NCBI GenBank assembly: GCA_013289795.1
Contig: JABCZH010000004.1
Span: 124,001 to 188,000 of the forward strand
Origin: Acidobacteriota bacterium
GTDB taxonomy: Bacteria > Acidobacteriota > Terriglobia > Terriglobales > Acidobacteriaceae
Reading direction: 5' to 3'
DNA: 64,000 nt
Notes under the pieces: generated by a model
Told to the model about the DNA's origin: nothing
Database searches by the model: none
What the model saw: only the letters and a program-made list of their open reading frames with translations
Shown: one piece after another, positions 43,999 to 52,543 of the stretch
How positions within the stretch are numbered: position 1 is the stretch's first letter
Layout: each line of letters begins with the position of its first letter
Translations under genes and position numbers: made by a program

Positions 43999-45261
43999 AT
44001 GCCCCTCCCCCAATTGATTTCTCGTTCTGTCTTTTTTCGTGTCGTCATTTTGATGACCCTGCTCGGTATCAGCGTGCCGTGCGCATACGCGAGCCGTACG
44101 CAGTTGATTTGCAATCCGCGCAGTCTGGGATTCGGCAAGGTTGTGACCGGCCAGACCCTGACCCTGCCGGTCAGTGTGACCAACACTGGATCCTTTTCAG
44201 TCACGGTTTCCAGCCTGACCGTGACCAACGCCGCGTTTACAGTTAACGATTTCACGGTGCCGCAGACCCTGACCGCAGGTCAGAGCGTTCAGTTCAGCGT
44301 GAGCTTCTCTCCCGCGACGGTGGGGAATGTGAGCGGCACTGTGGAGTTCAGTACCAGCATCGGGACGCTCAACCTTCCAGCCAGCGGCCGAGGTGTAAAC
44401 AACTGGCCGTTGACGGCAAGTCCCGCCGGCTTGAACTTTGGCACTGTCGCGGTGGGTGGTTCATCAACCCTGCCATTGACCATCAATAACCCCGGTACAA
44501 CCAGCCAAACCGTGTCGATCGGCAAGGTATCAGGCACGGGGTTTTCGGTGACGGGGGTCACGCTGCCGCTGATTTTGGCGGCGGGTCAGAGTTTTACTTT
44601 CGGCGTCACGTTCGCTCCCTTGTCGGCCGGAGCCTTCAGCGGCAGTATCCTCGCGACCAGTCCTTCGACGCCGGCTCTGATCATTCCGCTTTCCGGTACC
44701 GGCGCCACAGCGGGCCAGTTGACGGTCACGCCGCCTACGATCAATTTCGGCAATGTGACGGTTGGGCAGAGTTCAAGTCAGGGCGGCCAACTGACTGCCA
44801 GCAATTCCAGCGTGAACGTTTCTTCCGCGATCATGAGTAATCCGATGTTTGCCCTCAGCGGGATTTCATTGCCAGTAACCATCGCTGTGGGCCAGTCGAT
44901 CAACTTTACGGTCACCTTCACTCCGACGAATGCTGGAACCATCTCGGGGACCTTGTCGTTTGTTAGCAACGCGGTCAACTCCCCGACAGTGCAATCGCTG
45001 ACCGGCTCGGCAAGTGTGATGCAGTACTCAGTGAATCTCAGGTGGAATCCCAGCACTTCGCAAGTCGTGGGCTACAACGTGTATCGCAGCACGCAGTCGG
45101 GCGGACCGTACGCCATGATCAACTCCGTATTGGACCAGAACACGGCCTACACCGATAGCACGGTAGCGGATGGGCAAACCTATTACTATGCCACTACTGC
45201 GGTGAACTCCGATGGCCAGGAGAGCGGCTACTCGAATCTGTCGCAGGCTGTAATTCCCTAG
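43999..45261 (+). CDS. Secreted choice-of-anchor D / fibronectin-III protein
   Basis: A 420-residue exported protein. The signal peptide spans the N-terminal 30 or so residues (VILMTLLGISVPCAYAS). Three choice-of-anchor D domains follow (FGKVVTGQTLTLPVSVTNTG type), then a C-terminal fibronectin-III module with GYNVYRSTQSGGPY and the ending SQAVIP. It is not a lipoprotein, unlike the paralogues at 41845 and 46952. ATG at 43999 is used; no strong ribosome site is seen. The 200-bp spacer before it contains nothing I can name. Confidence 0.83.
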   Translation: MPLPQLISRSVFFRVVILMTLLGISVPCAYASRTQLICNPRSLGFGKVVTGQTLTLPVSVTNTGSFSVTVSSLTVTNAAFTVNDFTVPQTLTAGQSVQFSVSFSPATVGNVSGTVEFSTSIGTLNLPASGRGVNNWPLTASPAGLNFGTVAVGGSSTLPLTINNPGTTSQTVSIGKVSGTGFSVTGVTLPLILAAGQSFTFGVTFAPLSAGAFSGSILATSPSTPALIIPLSGTGATAGQLTVTPPTINFGNVTVGQSSSQGGQLTASNSSVNVSSAIMSNPMFALSGISLPVTIAVGQSINFTVTFTPTNAGTISGTLSFVSNAVNSPTVQSLTGSASVMQYSVNLRWNPSTSQVVGYNVYRSTQSGGPYAMINSVLDQNTAYTDSTVADGQTYYYATTAVNSDGQESGYSNLSQAVIP

Positions 45262-45296
45262 GCCCGGGAACCACGAAGAGAGTCTGAACGAAAACA

Positions 45297-45821
45297 CTAC
45301 GGGAACGGAATCACCACTTTTACCACGTTGGAATGACGGCTCTGCTTCCCGGCCTGGTTGACGGCCGTGGTTGCGTAGTAATAGGTGTGTCCACCGCGCA
45401 CTTGATCGTCGACATACTCAGGGATGGGAACAGGATCGCGGTTGATCCTAGCGCATCGAGCACTCAAGCCGCTGCACCGAAATACGTTGTAACCAACGAA
45501 GTCATCGTTGGTCAGAGCATTCGCACTGGGCTGCCAGGACAACATAACCCGATGCGGCCTGGTGACGCGCCTTTGAAACCTTGAATTCGTTCCATCTGCT
45601 GGGTACGGCTGGTCTGCTTGCGACAGCAAAGGTGTGTCTGGATTCTTGCCGGCTCGCGGCCCCGCTTCGACTGATTCCTGCTTGAGGGTTCCGTCGCTGC
45701 TTTTCGTCACGTAGCTGGTGGGAGTAGAATCCGCTGGAACCTCGCCGTTAGTTCCCCAGAGCTGAAGGCGCATCCCACCAAGCACCACAAAAACCGCGAC
45801 GGCAACGGGGACTGCTCGCAT
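45297..45821 (-). CDS. Secreted fibronectin-III protein
   Basis: A 174-residue exported protein from ATG 45821, with AGAGG about 8 bases upstream; an in-frame TTG at 45854 is less likely. A hydrophobic leader (AVPVAVAVFVVLGGM) is followed by a low-complexity linker and a single fibronectin-III module: VMLSWQPSANAL, GYNVFRCSG, YYYATTAVNQAG and the ending VVKVVIPFP. Two extra Cys residues (RCSGLSARC) may form a disulfide. It is convergent with 43999 and belongs to the cluster of related modules around the exosortase. Confidence 0.72.
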   Translation of the reverse strand: MRAVPVAVAVFVVLGGMRLQLWGTNGEVPADSTPTSYVTKSSDGTLKQESVEAGPRAGKNPDTPLLSQADQPYPADGTNSRFQRRVTRPHRVMLSWQPSANALTNDDFVGYNVFRCSGLSARCARINRDPVPIPEYVDDQVRGGHTYYYATTAVNQAGKQSRHSNVVKVVIPFP

Positions 45822-46243
45822 ACTTCTGCCTCTTCGAATCGACGGTACTCTCAATCCAAGCGCCCGCTCATCCGCTGGCGATCGATCACGAGATCGATCC
45901 TCCCAAACCAGCGCGGAACGCTGGCCTCAAGTTGAATCACACCCTCGAACCTTGCTGCGGCTCACTGTGTTTTTTGGGACTGGCAATTCTACCCGGTCTG
46001 GCTGGCGTTTTGGGGTTTCGATCAAGATATTTCTCAGGTGCGGTTCACAAATGGTTCACACCGGTTACACCTCCCTCATGAGTGCAAAATATTGCATACT
46101 CCACGATCCCGATGGTAACCAGTTACTCTTCCCAAAGTAATCAAACGAAGCAGCTTAAGTGGCACCGACGGGCCATGCGCTGTGGCGGTGAAGATGCGAT
46201 AGTACATGTACGCCTGGACAGTACCAGGCCCACACCAACGATT
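45822..46243. other. Intergenic region with GATCGATC repeats
   Basis: Two GATCGATC palindromes at 45880-45887 and 45892-45899 are separated by ACGA and form a dyad. A possible VOC-domain remnant lies at 46051-46140 (separate entry). Otherwise nothing is recognised. Confidence 0.4.
46051..46140 (+). pseudogene. Possible remnant of a VOC/glyoxalase-family gene (C-terminus only)
   Basis: The short frame ends AKYCILHDPDGNQLLFPK and a stop. The DPDGN motif followed by a short hydrophobic end is typical of the C-terminus of VOC-superfamily proteins. Nothing upstream continues the homology, so it would be a decayed fragment of about 30 codons. A chance match is possible. Confidence 0.3.
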
Positions 46244-46738
46244 ATGAAGAAATTCAGCATTGGCGGGGCGTACAGGTTTGGCGCAATCACCCTCTTATTT
46301 CTTCTTGCGGGTACGTACGCGGCAGTGTCACAGGAAGTCTCCATGGCGCTGCTTCAACCGGCGCCCATCCAGCCTTCGCCTGCGGCCGTGGTCAGGACCG
46401 TACCGTCTAGCCCGGTACGCCTGGGCGGAGAAGCACACAAGTTCTGGGACGCGAAGAACACTGCTTTGTTCGCCACGGTTGCGGGGTTCAGCGCCGCCGA
46501 CTTCGCGGTCACTCGTGACAACCTCAGCCATGGCGGGCGGGAACTGAATCCGCTGACACGACCTTTCGCCGGCAGCACAGCCGCTCTGGCGGTGAATTTC
46601 GCGGGCGAAACCGCTGGCGTCGTCGGTCTCAGCTACTGGTTCCACAAGACCGGCCACCACAAACTGGAACGTCTCACTCCGATCGTTAACTTCGGGATGT
46701 CGGCCTTTGCTGTAAGCTACGGCCTCGCGCACCGCTAA
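46244..46738 (+). CDS. Exported or membrane protein of unknown function
   Basis: A 164-residue product from ATG 46244 with a signal-like N-terminus (FGAITLLFLLAGTYAAVSQ). A proline-rich linker precedes a conserved-looking C-terminal half: KFWDAKNTALFATVAG, GRELNPLTRPF and TPIVNFGMSAFAVSYGL. The pattern of hydrophobic stretches suggests two or three short membrane segments. NPLTRPF-type motifs recur in acidobacterial hypothetical proteins. I do not assign a function. It lies within the fibronectin-III/exosortase neighbourhood. Confidence 0.65.
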   Translation: MKKFSIGGAYRFGAITLLFLLAGTYAAVSQEVSMALLQPAPIQPSPAAVVRTVPSSPVRLGGEAHKFWDAKNTALFATVAGFSAADFAVTRDNLSHGGRELNPLTRPFAGSTAALAVNFAGETAGVVGLSYWFHKTGHHKLERLTPIVNFGMSAFAVSYGLAHR

Positions 46739-46951
46739 GTGCCCTGACAGTCCCCGTTTCGAACTGCACCCGCCTAGCCCAGACCACGCTCACGATTCCG
46801 ATTGCTGTGAATTGGGCAACTGGATTATGATCGCGTCGCTCCGGGTCATTCTAGACGGCCCAAGTTACCAAAGTGCCATACCGCGCGGGATGCAGGACAT
46901 GGATTCCCGGACTCTGGACTGTCCCGAAGTGAACCTCGGATAATCGAGGTC

Positions 46952-47650
46952 ATGGGAAAGAAGTGGCCATTCTGGCCTGGCCATTGGTGGGGCCTGCTGG
47001 CAGTACTCGCCTGCATGGTGCTCACCGGATGCGCGGGCGTGTCCTCGGGCGGGTCGTCGAACTCCAATCCGCCCCCGAAAAATGACCCTCCCAGCGTGGG
47101 CCAGCTCTCGGTTGCCCCCACCACCATCAACTTCGGGACGGTGGCTTTGGGCAGCAGCTCCAACTTGACCGGCACGCTGACGGCTGCCACTTCCGACGTC
47201 AATGTCACCTCAGCCGCCTGGAATGGGCAGGGTTATAACGTCAGCGGGATCACGTTTCCGGTAAAGGTGGCCGCAGGAACGAGCGTAAACTACACCGTCA
47301 CCTTCACGCCGGAGGCGGCGGGCAACAGCCCGGGCGCGATTTCCTTCGTCAATGACGGATCCACCTCGCCGGTGGCCGAAACTCTCGACGGTAGCGGCGG
47401 CCAGGCAGGGGTGCATACGGTTGGCCTCTCCTGGCATGCCAGCACGTCTTCCGTGATCGGATACAACGTCTATCGTGGAACTAAGTCCGGCGGCCCTTAC
47501 CAGCGGCTGACCACGTCGCCACAGCCAGGCACCAGCTATACCGACAGCACGGTGTTGACTGGCACGACTTATTATTACGTCTCTACGGCGGTAGATTCGA
47601 ACCTTGCCGAGAGCGTTTACTCGAATCAGGCGCAGGCCGTAATTCCGTAG
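46952..47650 (+). CDS. Lipoprotein with choice-of-anchor D and fibronectin-III domains
   Basis: A 232-residue lipoprotein; lipobox VLTGC (Cys near 26). One choice-of-anchor D domain (INFGTVALGSSSNLTGTLTA, about 50-145) is followed by a fibronectin-III module with GYNVYRGTKSGGPY and YYYVSTAVDSN, ending SNQAQAVIP. This ending is identical to that of the 41845 gene, so the two are recent paralogues. It is convergent with the exosortase gene, their stop codons only 9 bases apart. Surface localisation is inferred. Confidence 0.82.
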   Translation: MGKKWPFWPGHWWGLLAVLACMVLTGCAGVSSGGSSNSNPPPKNDPPSVGQLSVAPTTINFGTVALGSSSNLTGTLTAATSDVNVTSAAWNGQGYNVSGITFPVKVAAGTSVNYTVTFTPEAAGNSPGAISFVNDGSTSPVAETLDGSGGQAGVHTVGLSWHASTSSVIGYNVYRGTKSGGPYQRLTTSPQPGTSYTDSTVLTGTTYYYVSTAVDSNLAESVYSNQAQAVIP

Positions 47651-47659
47651 TCGCAACTC

Positions 47660-48556
47660 TCAACGGTGTGCCGAACTCAGCGGCGCCATTGGTGTCAAGC
47701 CGGACGCCGGAGACCGCCGTTCTCCCTTCCGCAGGATCCACAGCAGCAGGAAGATGACCAGCAGAGCGATGAGGAGGAACAAGACCCCACCATGGCGGTG
47801 AAGTCTGCCGCTGAGGTATCCGGGATCAACCTTGGTCCCGAGCATGGCAATGGTGAAAATGCGGAGGCCGTTCTTGGCAACCGACAGCGGAACCGCCACC
47901 GCCACCAGCAACGCCTTGCGCCAGAAGGAGCGCAACTGAAGCTGGGCCAGCACCATAGTCGTGACCACCAGCAACAAGCTGGAACGAATGCTGCTGCACT
48001 CCTTCGCGACTTCGATGGTCACGCCGGGGATGGTCAGGAAAAAACCGTCTTGGGATACCGGCACTCCCGCCGCGCTAAAAAGGACCTGAGCGCTGAAAGC
48101 CGACCAGCGCTGCAGAAACGTGATGACATGGGCCAGCATGAATGCCGGAATTGGCACCAGCCATAACAAGAAGCCCAGTGGAAACAGGAATGTTCGCGCG
48201 ACTCCGTTCCCGAAGCACAGCACAAACACTCCCGCCCACCAGACCACCAGAGCCAGCATGTCGAGAGCGAGGCGTGTGTCGGATTGAAATCCGGGGCCCC
48301 ATTTCGCCAGCGTGGCAAGGAGTACAGACACCACGCAAAGGGCAGAACCCCATCTCAGCCCCGGTTTCGGCAGGACCTTGAACACATGCCGATCCAGAAA
48401 GATCAGGGCTGTGACTATGGGAAACACCAGGAGAATCTGGGTGTACTCTTCCCTGTCCAGGGCGAGAGAAAAAGTAGCTGCCAGAGCACGCCACTCCAGG
48501 ACCACCGAGACGCCGCACAACAGAGCGAACGTGAGCGGAGCGGGCAACTTAGTCAT
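47660..48556 (-). CDS. Exosortase family transpeptidase
   Basis: A 298-residue polytopic membrane protein with about eight hydrophobic helices. The exosortase active-site triad is visible: Cys187 in AKECSSIRSS, Arg232 in KNGLRIF, and His255 in HRHGGVLF. Exosortases cut C-terminal sorting signals of PEP-CTERM-like proteins during export, often in EPS gene clusters. No EPS genes are near. The start codon overlaps the stop of the fibronectin-III gene at 48549 (ATGACTAA), so translation is likely coupled. None of the visible neighbours has a canonical PEP-CTERM tail, so its substrates are unknown. Confidence 0.9.
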   Translation of the reverse strand: MTKLPAPLTFALLCGVSVVLEWRALAATFSLALDREEYTQILLVFPIVTALIFLDRHVFKVLPKPGLRWGSALCVVSVLLATLAKWGPGFQSDTRLALDMLALVVWWAGVFVLCFGNGVARTFLFPLGFLLWLVPIPAFMLAHVITFLQRWSAFSAQVLFSAAGVPVSQDGFFLTIPGVTIEVAKECSSIRSSLLLVVTTMVLAQLQLRSFWRKALLVAVAVPLSVAKNGLRIFTIAMLGTKVDPGYLSGRLHRHGGVLFLLIALLVIFLLLWILRKGERRSPASGLTPMAPLSSAHR

Positions 48557-48983
48557 GCGACTGAATCTTTACCTTGATCTCGTTCGAGGGGCCGCTTTCC
48601 GTTCCGTTGGCGGCCACTCCGCGGGTCACGTAGAAATAGGTTGTTCCAGCTTTAACGTCGGTGTCAGTGTAGGTCGTGCCGGCACAGAGCTTGGGATTGA
48701 TGCGCGTCGGGTTGCGGTCGTGTGACTTGGTGCTGCGATACACGTTGTAGCCGACGACGGTGTCACGAGGCAACTTGCTGGCCGGCACGCTTGCAGCCCA
48801 CGAAAGTTTGACGCTGTGGCCCTGCACTGCTGCCGCGGGGGAGCCGGGAGCCGAACCGTCTGCGGGGGCGTTTGCAACTTTCGAAGACGAGACAGCCTGG
48901 GTGGCGGCCGGGGAGACCAAGCCGGATGCCAGAACGGTGACCAGCACCGCACTCCCTAGATTGGCCAGTTTAAACATGTGCAT
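48549..48983 (-). CDS. Secreted fibronectin-III protein coupled to the exosortase gene
   Basis: A 144-residue exported protein with a signal peptide (LGSAVLVTVLASGLVSPAAT). After a linker a single fibronectin-III module is visible: VKLSWAASVP, GYNVYRSTKSHD and TYFYVTRGVAANG. It ends IKVKIQSHD without hydrophobic sorting helix. The last eight bases overlap the exosortase start. Co-expression suggests a functional tie, but the missing C-terminal signal argues against it being a standard substrate. Confidence 0.78.
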   Translation of the reverse strand: MHMFKLANLGSAVLVTVLASGLVSPAATQAVSSSKVANAPADGSAPGSPAAAVQGHSVKLSWAASVPASKLPRDTVVGYNVYRSTKSHDRNPTRINPKLCAGTTYTDTDVKAGTTYFYVTRGVAANGTESGPSNEIKVKIQSHD

Positions 48984-49330
48984 TCAGGGCCCTTAATCTG
49001 GCTGACAACAGAATCATAGAGCGATTGTGGGGCGAGTACCAGCACTCTGTAACCGAGAATCCGAACCGTTAAGCCGAGAGGTGGGGACGCACAGGCACCC
49101 GGCTACGCCGTACGGGAGGGAAAGCCAGCGGCCGGCGGCTCGCTAATCCTCGCCCGAGGTGCTTTTCCGATATACTTGTGGACGTCCCCAGAAGCAGCCG
49201 GGATCGTCTGTGGCGGCAAGCACCAGCAAGGTCGCCATCATTGACAGTGGCGCTGTCGTCGCGAGGGGCCGGACCAAGATCGTCTATTGGAATACGCCCA
49301 ACCCTAAGGTTCCGGGACAAGGAGATCACA
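48984..49330. other. Divergent spacer upstream of the OmpA/PEGA gene
   Basis: No gene is seen. An open frame continues upstream of the OmpA start, but it lacks leader-peptide features. The spacer should hold promoters for both divergent genes; none is convincing by eye. Confidence 0.4.
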
Positions 49331-51067
49331 ATGAAAGTTCAGATCCAGGCATCACGTTTTCTGCTGTCTCTGGTTTTGCTGGTGTCGCTGAGTGGAATCT
49401 CAAGTCTTGCGCAAGACGGTAAACTCATCATTCATGTGACGCCCAAGCAGGCTTACATCTTCCTCGACGGGCACGCCATCAGCGAAGCCAGCAAGCACCA
49501 CTCACTAAAGCTCAGTGCCGGTGATCACAAGATTGAGCTGGCCAACTACGGCTATCTCCCGTCCACACAAACCGTGAACATCACCGCCGGCAAGAGCAGC
49601 AAAATCGACGTGACCCTATCGCCGGTTTCCGGAACCATCCCCGGGCCCTTCGGCGCCATAACGATTGAGGGCGCCAGCCGCGATGCGGTGTTGCTGAACG
49701 GGAAGACACCCGACTACTTCGTCGGCCACGGCGACGAATTCGATCACAACTGGTGGTGGAAGCAAGAACTGGTGGTCCCGCCCGGGAGCTATCAGGTTTC
49801 GGTGCTGTCTGGGGACAAGGAGATTTGGTCAGGCCCGGTCAACGTCCCTGCTAACCAGCGTGTGGTCATCGACGTCCCCAAGGGTGTTCGCAAGACGGTG
49901 GCTTGGCCGCGTGGGGAAAAACTCAGCGCGATACCACGATTCACCGCAGGTACCGCTACCGCGACGGTAGCCGTTGCCAAACCCACTGCGCAGCTATCGA
50001 CGACGGCAGCGCAACTCAACTGCGGAGACTCTTCGCAGCTCAATTGGACGTCTTCTGACGCAGCGGATGTTGCCATCACTCCGGTTGGGCCGGTTGCTAC
50101 GTCGGGCCAACAGCCCATTCAGCCCACCCAGACCACCACCTACAACCTGACCGCGACTGGCCCTGGCGGCACCGCGACTACTAGCACGACGGTCAACGTC
50201 AACAACGCTATTCAGGCTAACCTAGGGCTTACACCGGCGGTGGTCCACTACAAACGCGTTGGGGATAAGGTGGTCGCGGACGATAGCCCGGTGTTGAACT
50301 GGACGGCCGCTAACGCCTCGACGGTATCGATCGATCCGCTGGGCACGGTCAGTCCGAACGGCACACGGAATCTGGAGGTCGCTCCTACGAAGACGGACGC
50401 CGATCAGACCGTGACGTACACGCTCAACGCCACTAACCCTTGCGGCGGAGCTGAAACTAAAACTGCCACCCTGCGCCTGGTGGAAACGATTGTGCCCTCT
50501 GAGGCGCTTTCGATGCGCAGTATTTACTTCCCAACCGATCGGCCGAGATCGATCAAGTCAGAGGCGGCACTGCTTCCAAGCGAAGAAGAAATGCTTAAGT
50601 CGATTGCCGCCGCTTTCAAGCAATATCTTGCGGTGAAACCGGATGCCCATCTGACTCTCGCCGGACACGCCGACCGGCGTGGGCCGCAAGCCTACAACCA
50701 GCCGCTCTCAGAAAGGCGCGCCGAATTGGCCAAGCGCGTTTTGGTGGAGCAAGGTATTCCCGAGGCCAATCTTGACGCTCGAGCCTTCGGTAAAGGGCAG
50801 AATCTGAGCGTCGATCAAGTCAAGCAACTGGTGGAGCAGGATGCCAGTCTGAGCCCGGAAGACCGGGAGAAGACCCTCAAGAAAATACAGACCATCGTGT
50901 TGGCCTACAACCGCCGCGTGGACATTACGTTGAGCACCACGGGGCAAGAATCAGCCCGGGAGTATCCGTTCAAGTCGCAGGATTTTGCCAGGCTGGTTGA
51001 CCGTAACGGTCCAGCGAAAGCAAGCGGCGTGGAAATGGCAGCGCAAAAGGAAAAAATAAAGAACTAA
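49331..51067 (+). CDS. OmpA-family protein with PEGA domain
   Basis: A 578-residue cell-envelope protein. ATG 49331 has AAGGAG 7 bases upstream and starts a signal peptide (FLLSLVLLVSLSGISSLAQ). A PEGA domain follows (about 24-95, HVTPKQAYIFLDGHAI). Then come two Ig-like stretches rich in Thr and Ala (SSQLNWTSSDAADVAI type). The C-terminal OmpA domain (about 395-535) has LAGHADRRG, QPLSERRAELAKRVLVEQGI and NRRVDITLS, the peptidoglycan-binding signature. It likely tethers an outer structure to peptidoglycan. A strong terminator follows. Confidence 0.9.
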   Translation: MKVQIQASRFLLSLVLLVSLSGISSLAQDGKLIIHVTPKQAYIFLDGHAISEASKHHSLKLSAGDHKIELANYGYLPSTQTVNITAGKSSKIDVTLSPVSGTIPGPFGAITIEGASRDAVLLNGKTPDYFVGHGDEFDHNWWWKQELVVPPGSYQVSVLSGDKEIWSGPVNVPANQRVVIDVPKGVRKTVAWPRGEKLSAIPRFTAGTATATVAVAKPTAQLSTTAAQLNCGDSSQLNWTSSDAADVAITPVGPVATSGQQPIQPTQTTTYNLTATGPGGTATTSTTVNVNNAIQANLGLTPAVVHYKRVGDKVVADDSPVLNWTAANASTVSIDPLGTVSPNGTRNLEVAPTKTDADQTVTYTLNATNPCGGAETKTATLRLVETIVPSEALSMRSIYFPTDRPRSIKSEAALLPSEEEMLKSIAAAFKQYLAVKPDAHLTLAGHADRRGPQAYNQPLSERRAELAKRVLVEQGIPEANLDARAFGKGQNLSVDQVKQLVEQDASLSPEDREKTLKKIQTIVLAYNRRVDITLSTTGQESAREYPFKSQDFARLVDRNGPAKASGVEMAAQKEKIKN

Positions 51068-51090
51068 GAAGAGCCTTCCAAAAAGACGAT

Positions 51091-51118
51091 GGGCGGCCGT
51101 CATGCGGCCGCCCTTTTT
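51091..51118 (+). terminator. Rho-independent terminator of the OmpA/PEGA gene
   Basis: Arms GGGCGGCCG and CGGCCGCCC with a TCATG-type loop are followed by TTTTT. It starts 24 bases after the stop codon. Confidence 0.85.
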
Positions 51119-51148
51119 ATTAGCTTTTCCCTTTTCAAGGTGAGTAAG

Positions 51149-52318
51149 CTACGGCTCGACTCTGTACAGCGTCACCATGCCCGTATCCATGTGATCTTCG
51201 ACATGGCAGTGATACAGCCAGATGCCAATATTGTCCGGGATCATGTCCACCGTCTGCATCGACGCCGGCCCCAAGAGCAGAACATCGGTGCGCTTGCCAT
51301 GGTCGAGCACGACGTTGCCGTGCCAGTGCGGAGTATGGAAATTGACACCCTCTCCCATGGTCAACAGGTACCAGCGTACGCGTTCACCTTTCTTCATTGT
51401 CATCATCGGTCTGTTCGCAAATAGGTAGCCGTTGATCGTGGACTTGAAGTTAGCGGCCGCGAAACCAGTTCCTGCAAGAGAGAATCTTCCCTCGTCATCT
51501 ACGGGCAGGAATTCCTGTTTGTTCACTCCTTTGGGATCGGTGGTGTACGCCTGGAGGTTGTGGTCGAGATACCAGCTGGTGTTTTCGTCAAAAATCATGA
51601 AAAGATTGACGAACTCACGATCCACGTCTTTGGGTTTGCCATCAGGACGAGCCATGCCCCGGGCTGTGATGATGATCGCGCCGACCAACCCGCTCTCTAG
51701 CGCCGTATTCCCGTGCGAGTGGTAAAGCCAGACCAGCGAACTCGGGTCGCCAGGCCCTGGGCCCGCTCGCTCCCGAACCTCCCATGAGTAGACGTGTGTC
51801 TTGCCCGGGAGTACGTCGTCATCTGCTTTGTCGTCCCCGGTTGTGCCGTCGTCGTAGCTGGCCCCCTCGGAGGCCTTGTTGTAAAAGACACCATGGGAAT
51901 GCATGCTGGCGGGATGAGTGGCGTTGTTCTTAAAGACCACGCGGATGGTATCGCCTACCTCGGCGCGCAGGATTGGTCCGAGAATGCCCGCGTGCTCCCA
52001 CTCCGGCGCGCGCGGCTTCAACTTGTTGAAGGTCTCGTCGGTATATTCACGATACACCGCCTTGCGATAGACCTTGCCGATGCGATGCGGGCCCGGCTCC
52101 ACAAACACATTGGGATAGCCCGAGAATTTCATGCCCATCATCTTGTTGATGCCGTCGGGGGCATAGTCCCATTCCACTTCGTCTGCAGCCACATAATAGA
52201 TGCGAACTTTGCCAAGGGAGAAATCTGGGGGGTGTGCCCAGCAAAATGACGTGACTCCGAAGCATAGAACGGCCACCGAGAACAGCGTCTTCCACGTGCT
52301 GCCTACGAGTTGGCGCAT
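51149..52318 (-). CDS. Multicopper oxidase
   Basis: A 389-residue exported copper oxidase. A signal peptide precedes cleavage near CWAHP. The copper-ligand motifs are present in order: MHSHGV, WLYHSHGN, HTPHWHGN and the C-terminal WLYHCHVEDHMDTGM, which supplies type 1 Cys and Met ligands and the trinuclear-site His pairs. The length fits a compact two- or three-cupredoxin form. The substrate, whether metal, phenol or nitrite, cannot be decided. No copper-resistance gene is adjacent. Convergent OmpA and terminator end the plus-strand transcript beside it. Confidence 0.9.
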   Translation of the reverse strand: MRQLVGSTWKTLFSVAVLCFGVTSFCWAHPPDFSLGKVRIYYVAADEVEWDYAPDGINKMMGMKFSGYPNVFVEPGPHRIGKVYRKAVYREYTDETFNKLKPRAPEWEHAGILGPILRAEVGDTIRVVFKNNATHPASMHSHGVFYNKASEGASYDDGTTGDDKADDDVLPGKTHVYSWEVRERAGPGPGDPSSLVWLYHSHGNTALESGLVGAIIITARGMARPDGKPKDVDREFVNLFMIFDENTSWYLDHNLQAYTTDPKGVNKQEFLPVDDEGRFSLAGTGFAAANFKSTINGYLFANRPMMTMKKGERVRWYLLTMGEGVNFHTPHWHGNVVLDHGKRTDVLLLGPASMQTVDMIPDNIGIWLYHCHVEDHMDTGMVTLYRVEP

Positions 52319-52503
52319 GTTCGCCCTCCCCTAATTGCGATGTGATTGTTTCGCCTGCAAGACCGGCCAATGCTAACACCTCTTGGCGTTCCGCCCTGCG
52401 CACTGCAACTGTTGATCGGGAAAGGATCAGCCCGGGCAGCGAGACGGAAAGCCATTCCACGGCCGTTCTACTGCCTGTGCGCCGAACGGAACCAACAAAA
52501 AAA

Positions 52504-52531
52504 GCCGGGCCCGCTAAGGCCCGGCCTTTTT
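52504..52531. terminator. Bidirectional rho-independent terminator
   Basis: Arms GCCGGGCC and GGCCCGGC with CGCTAA loop have TTTTT after them on the plus strand and seven T on the minus strand. It mainly serves the lectin-domain gene that ends at 52544. Confidence 0.8.
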
Positions 52532-52543
52532 CACTTCATCAAG

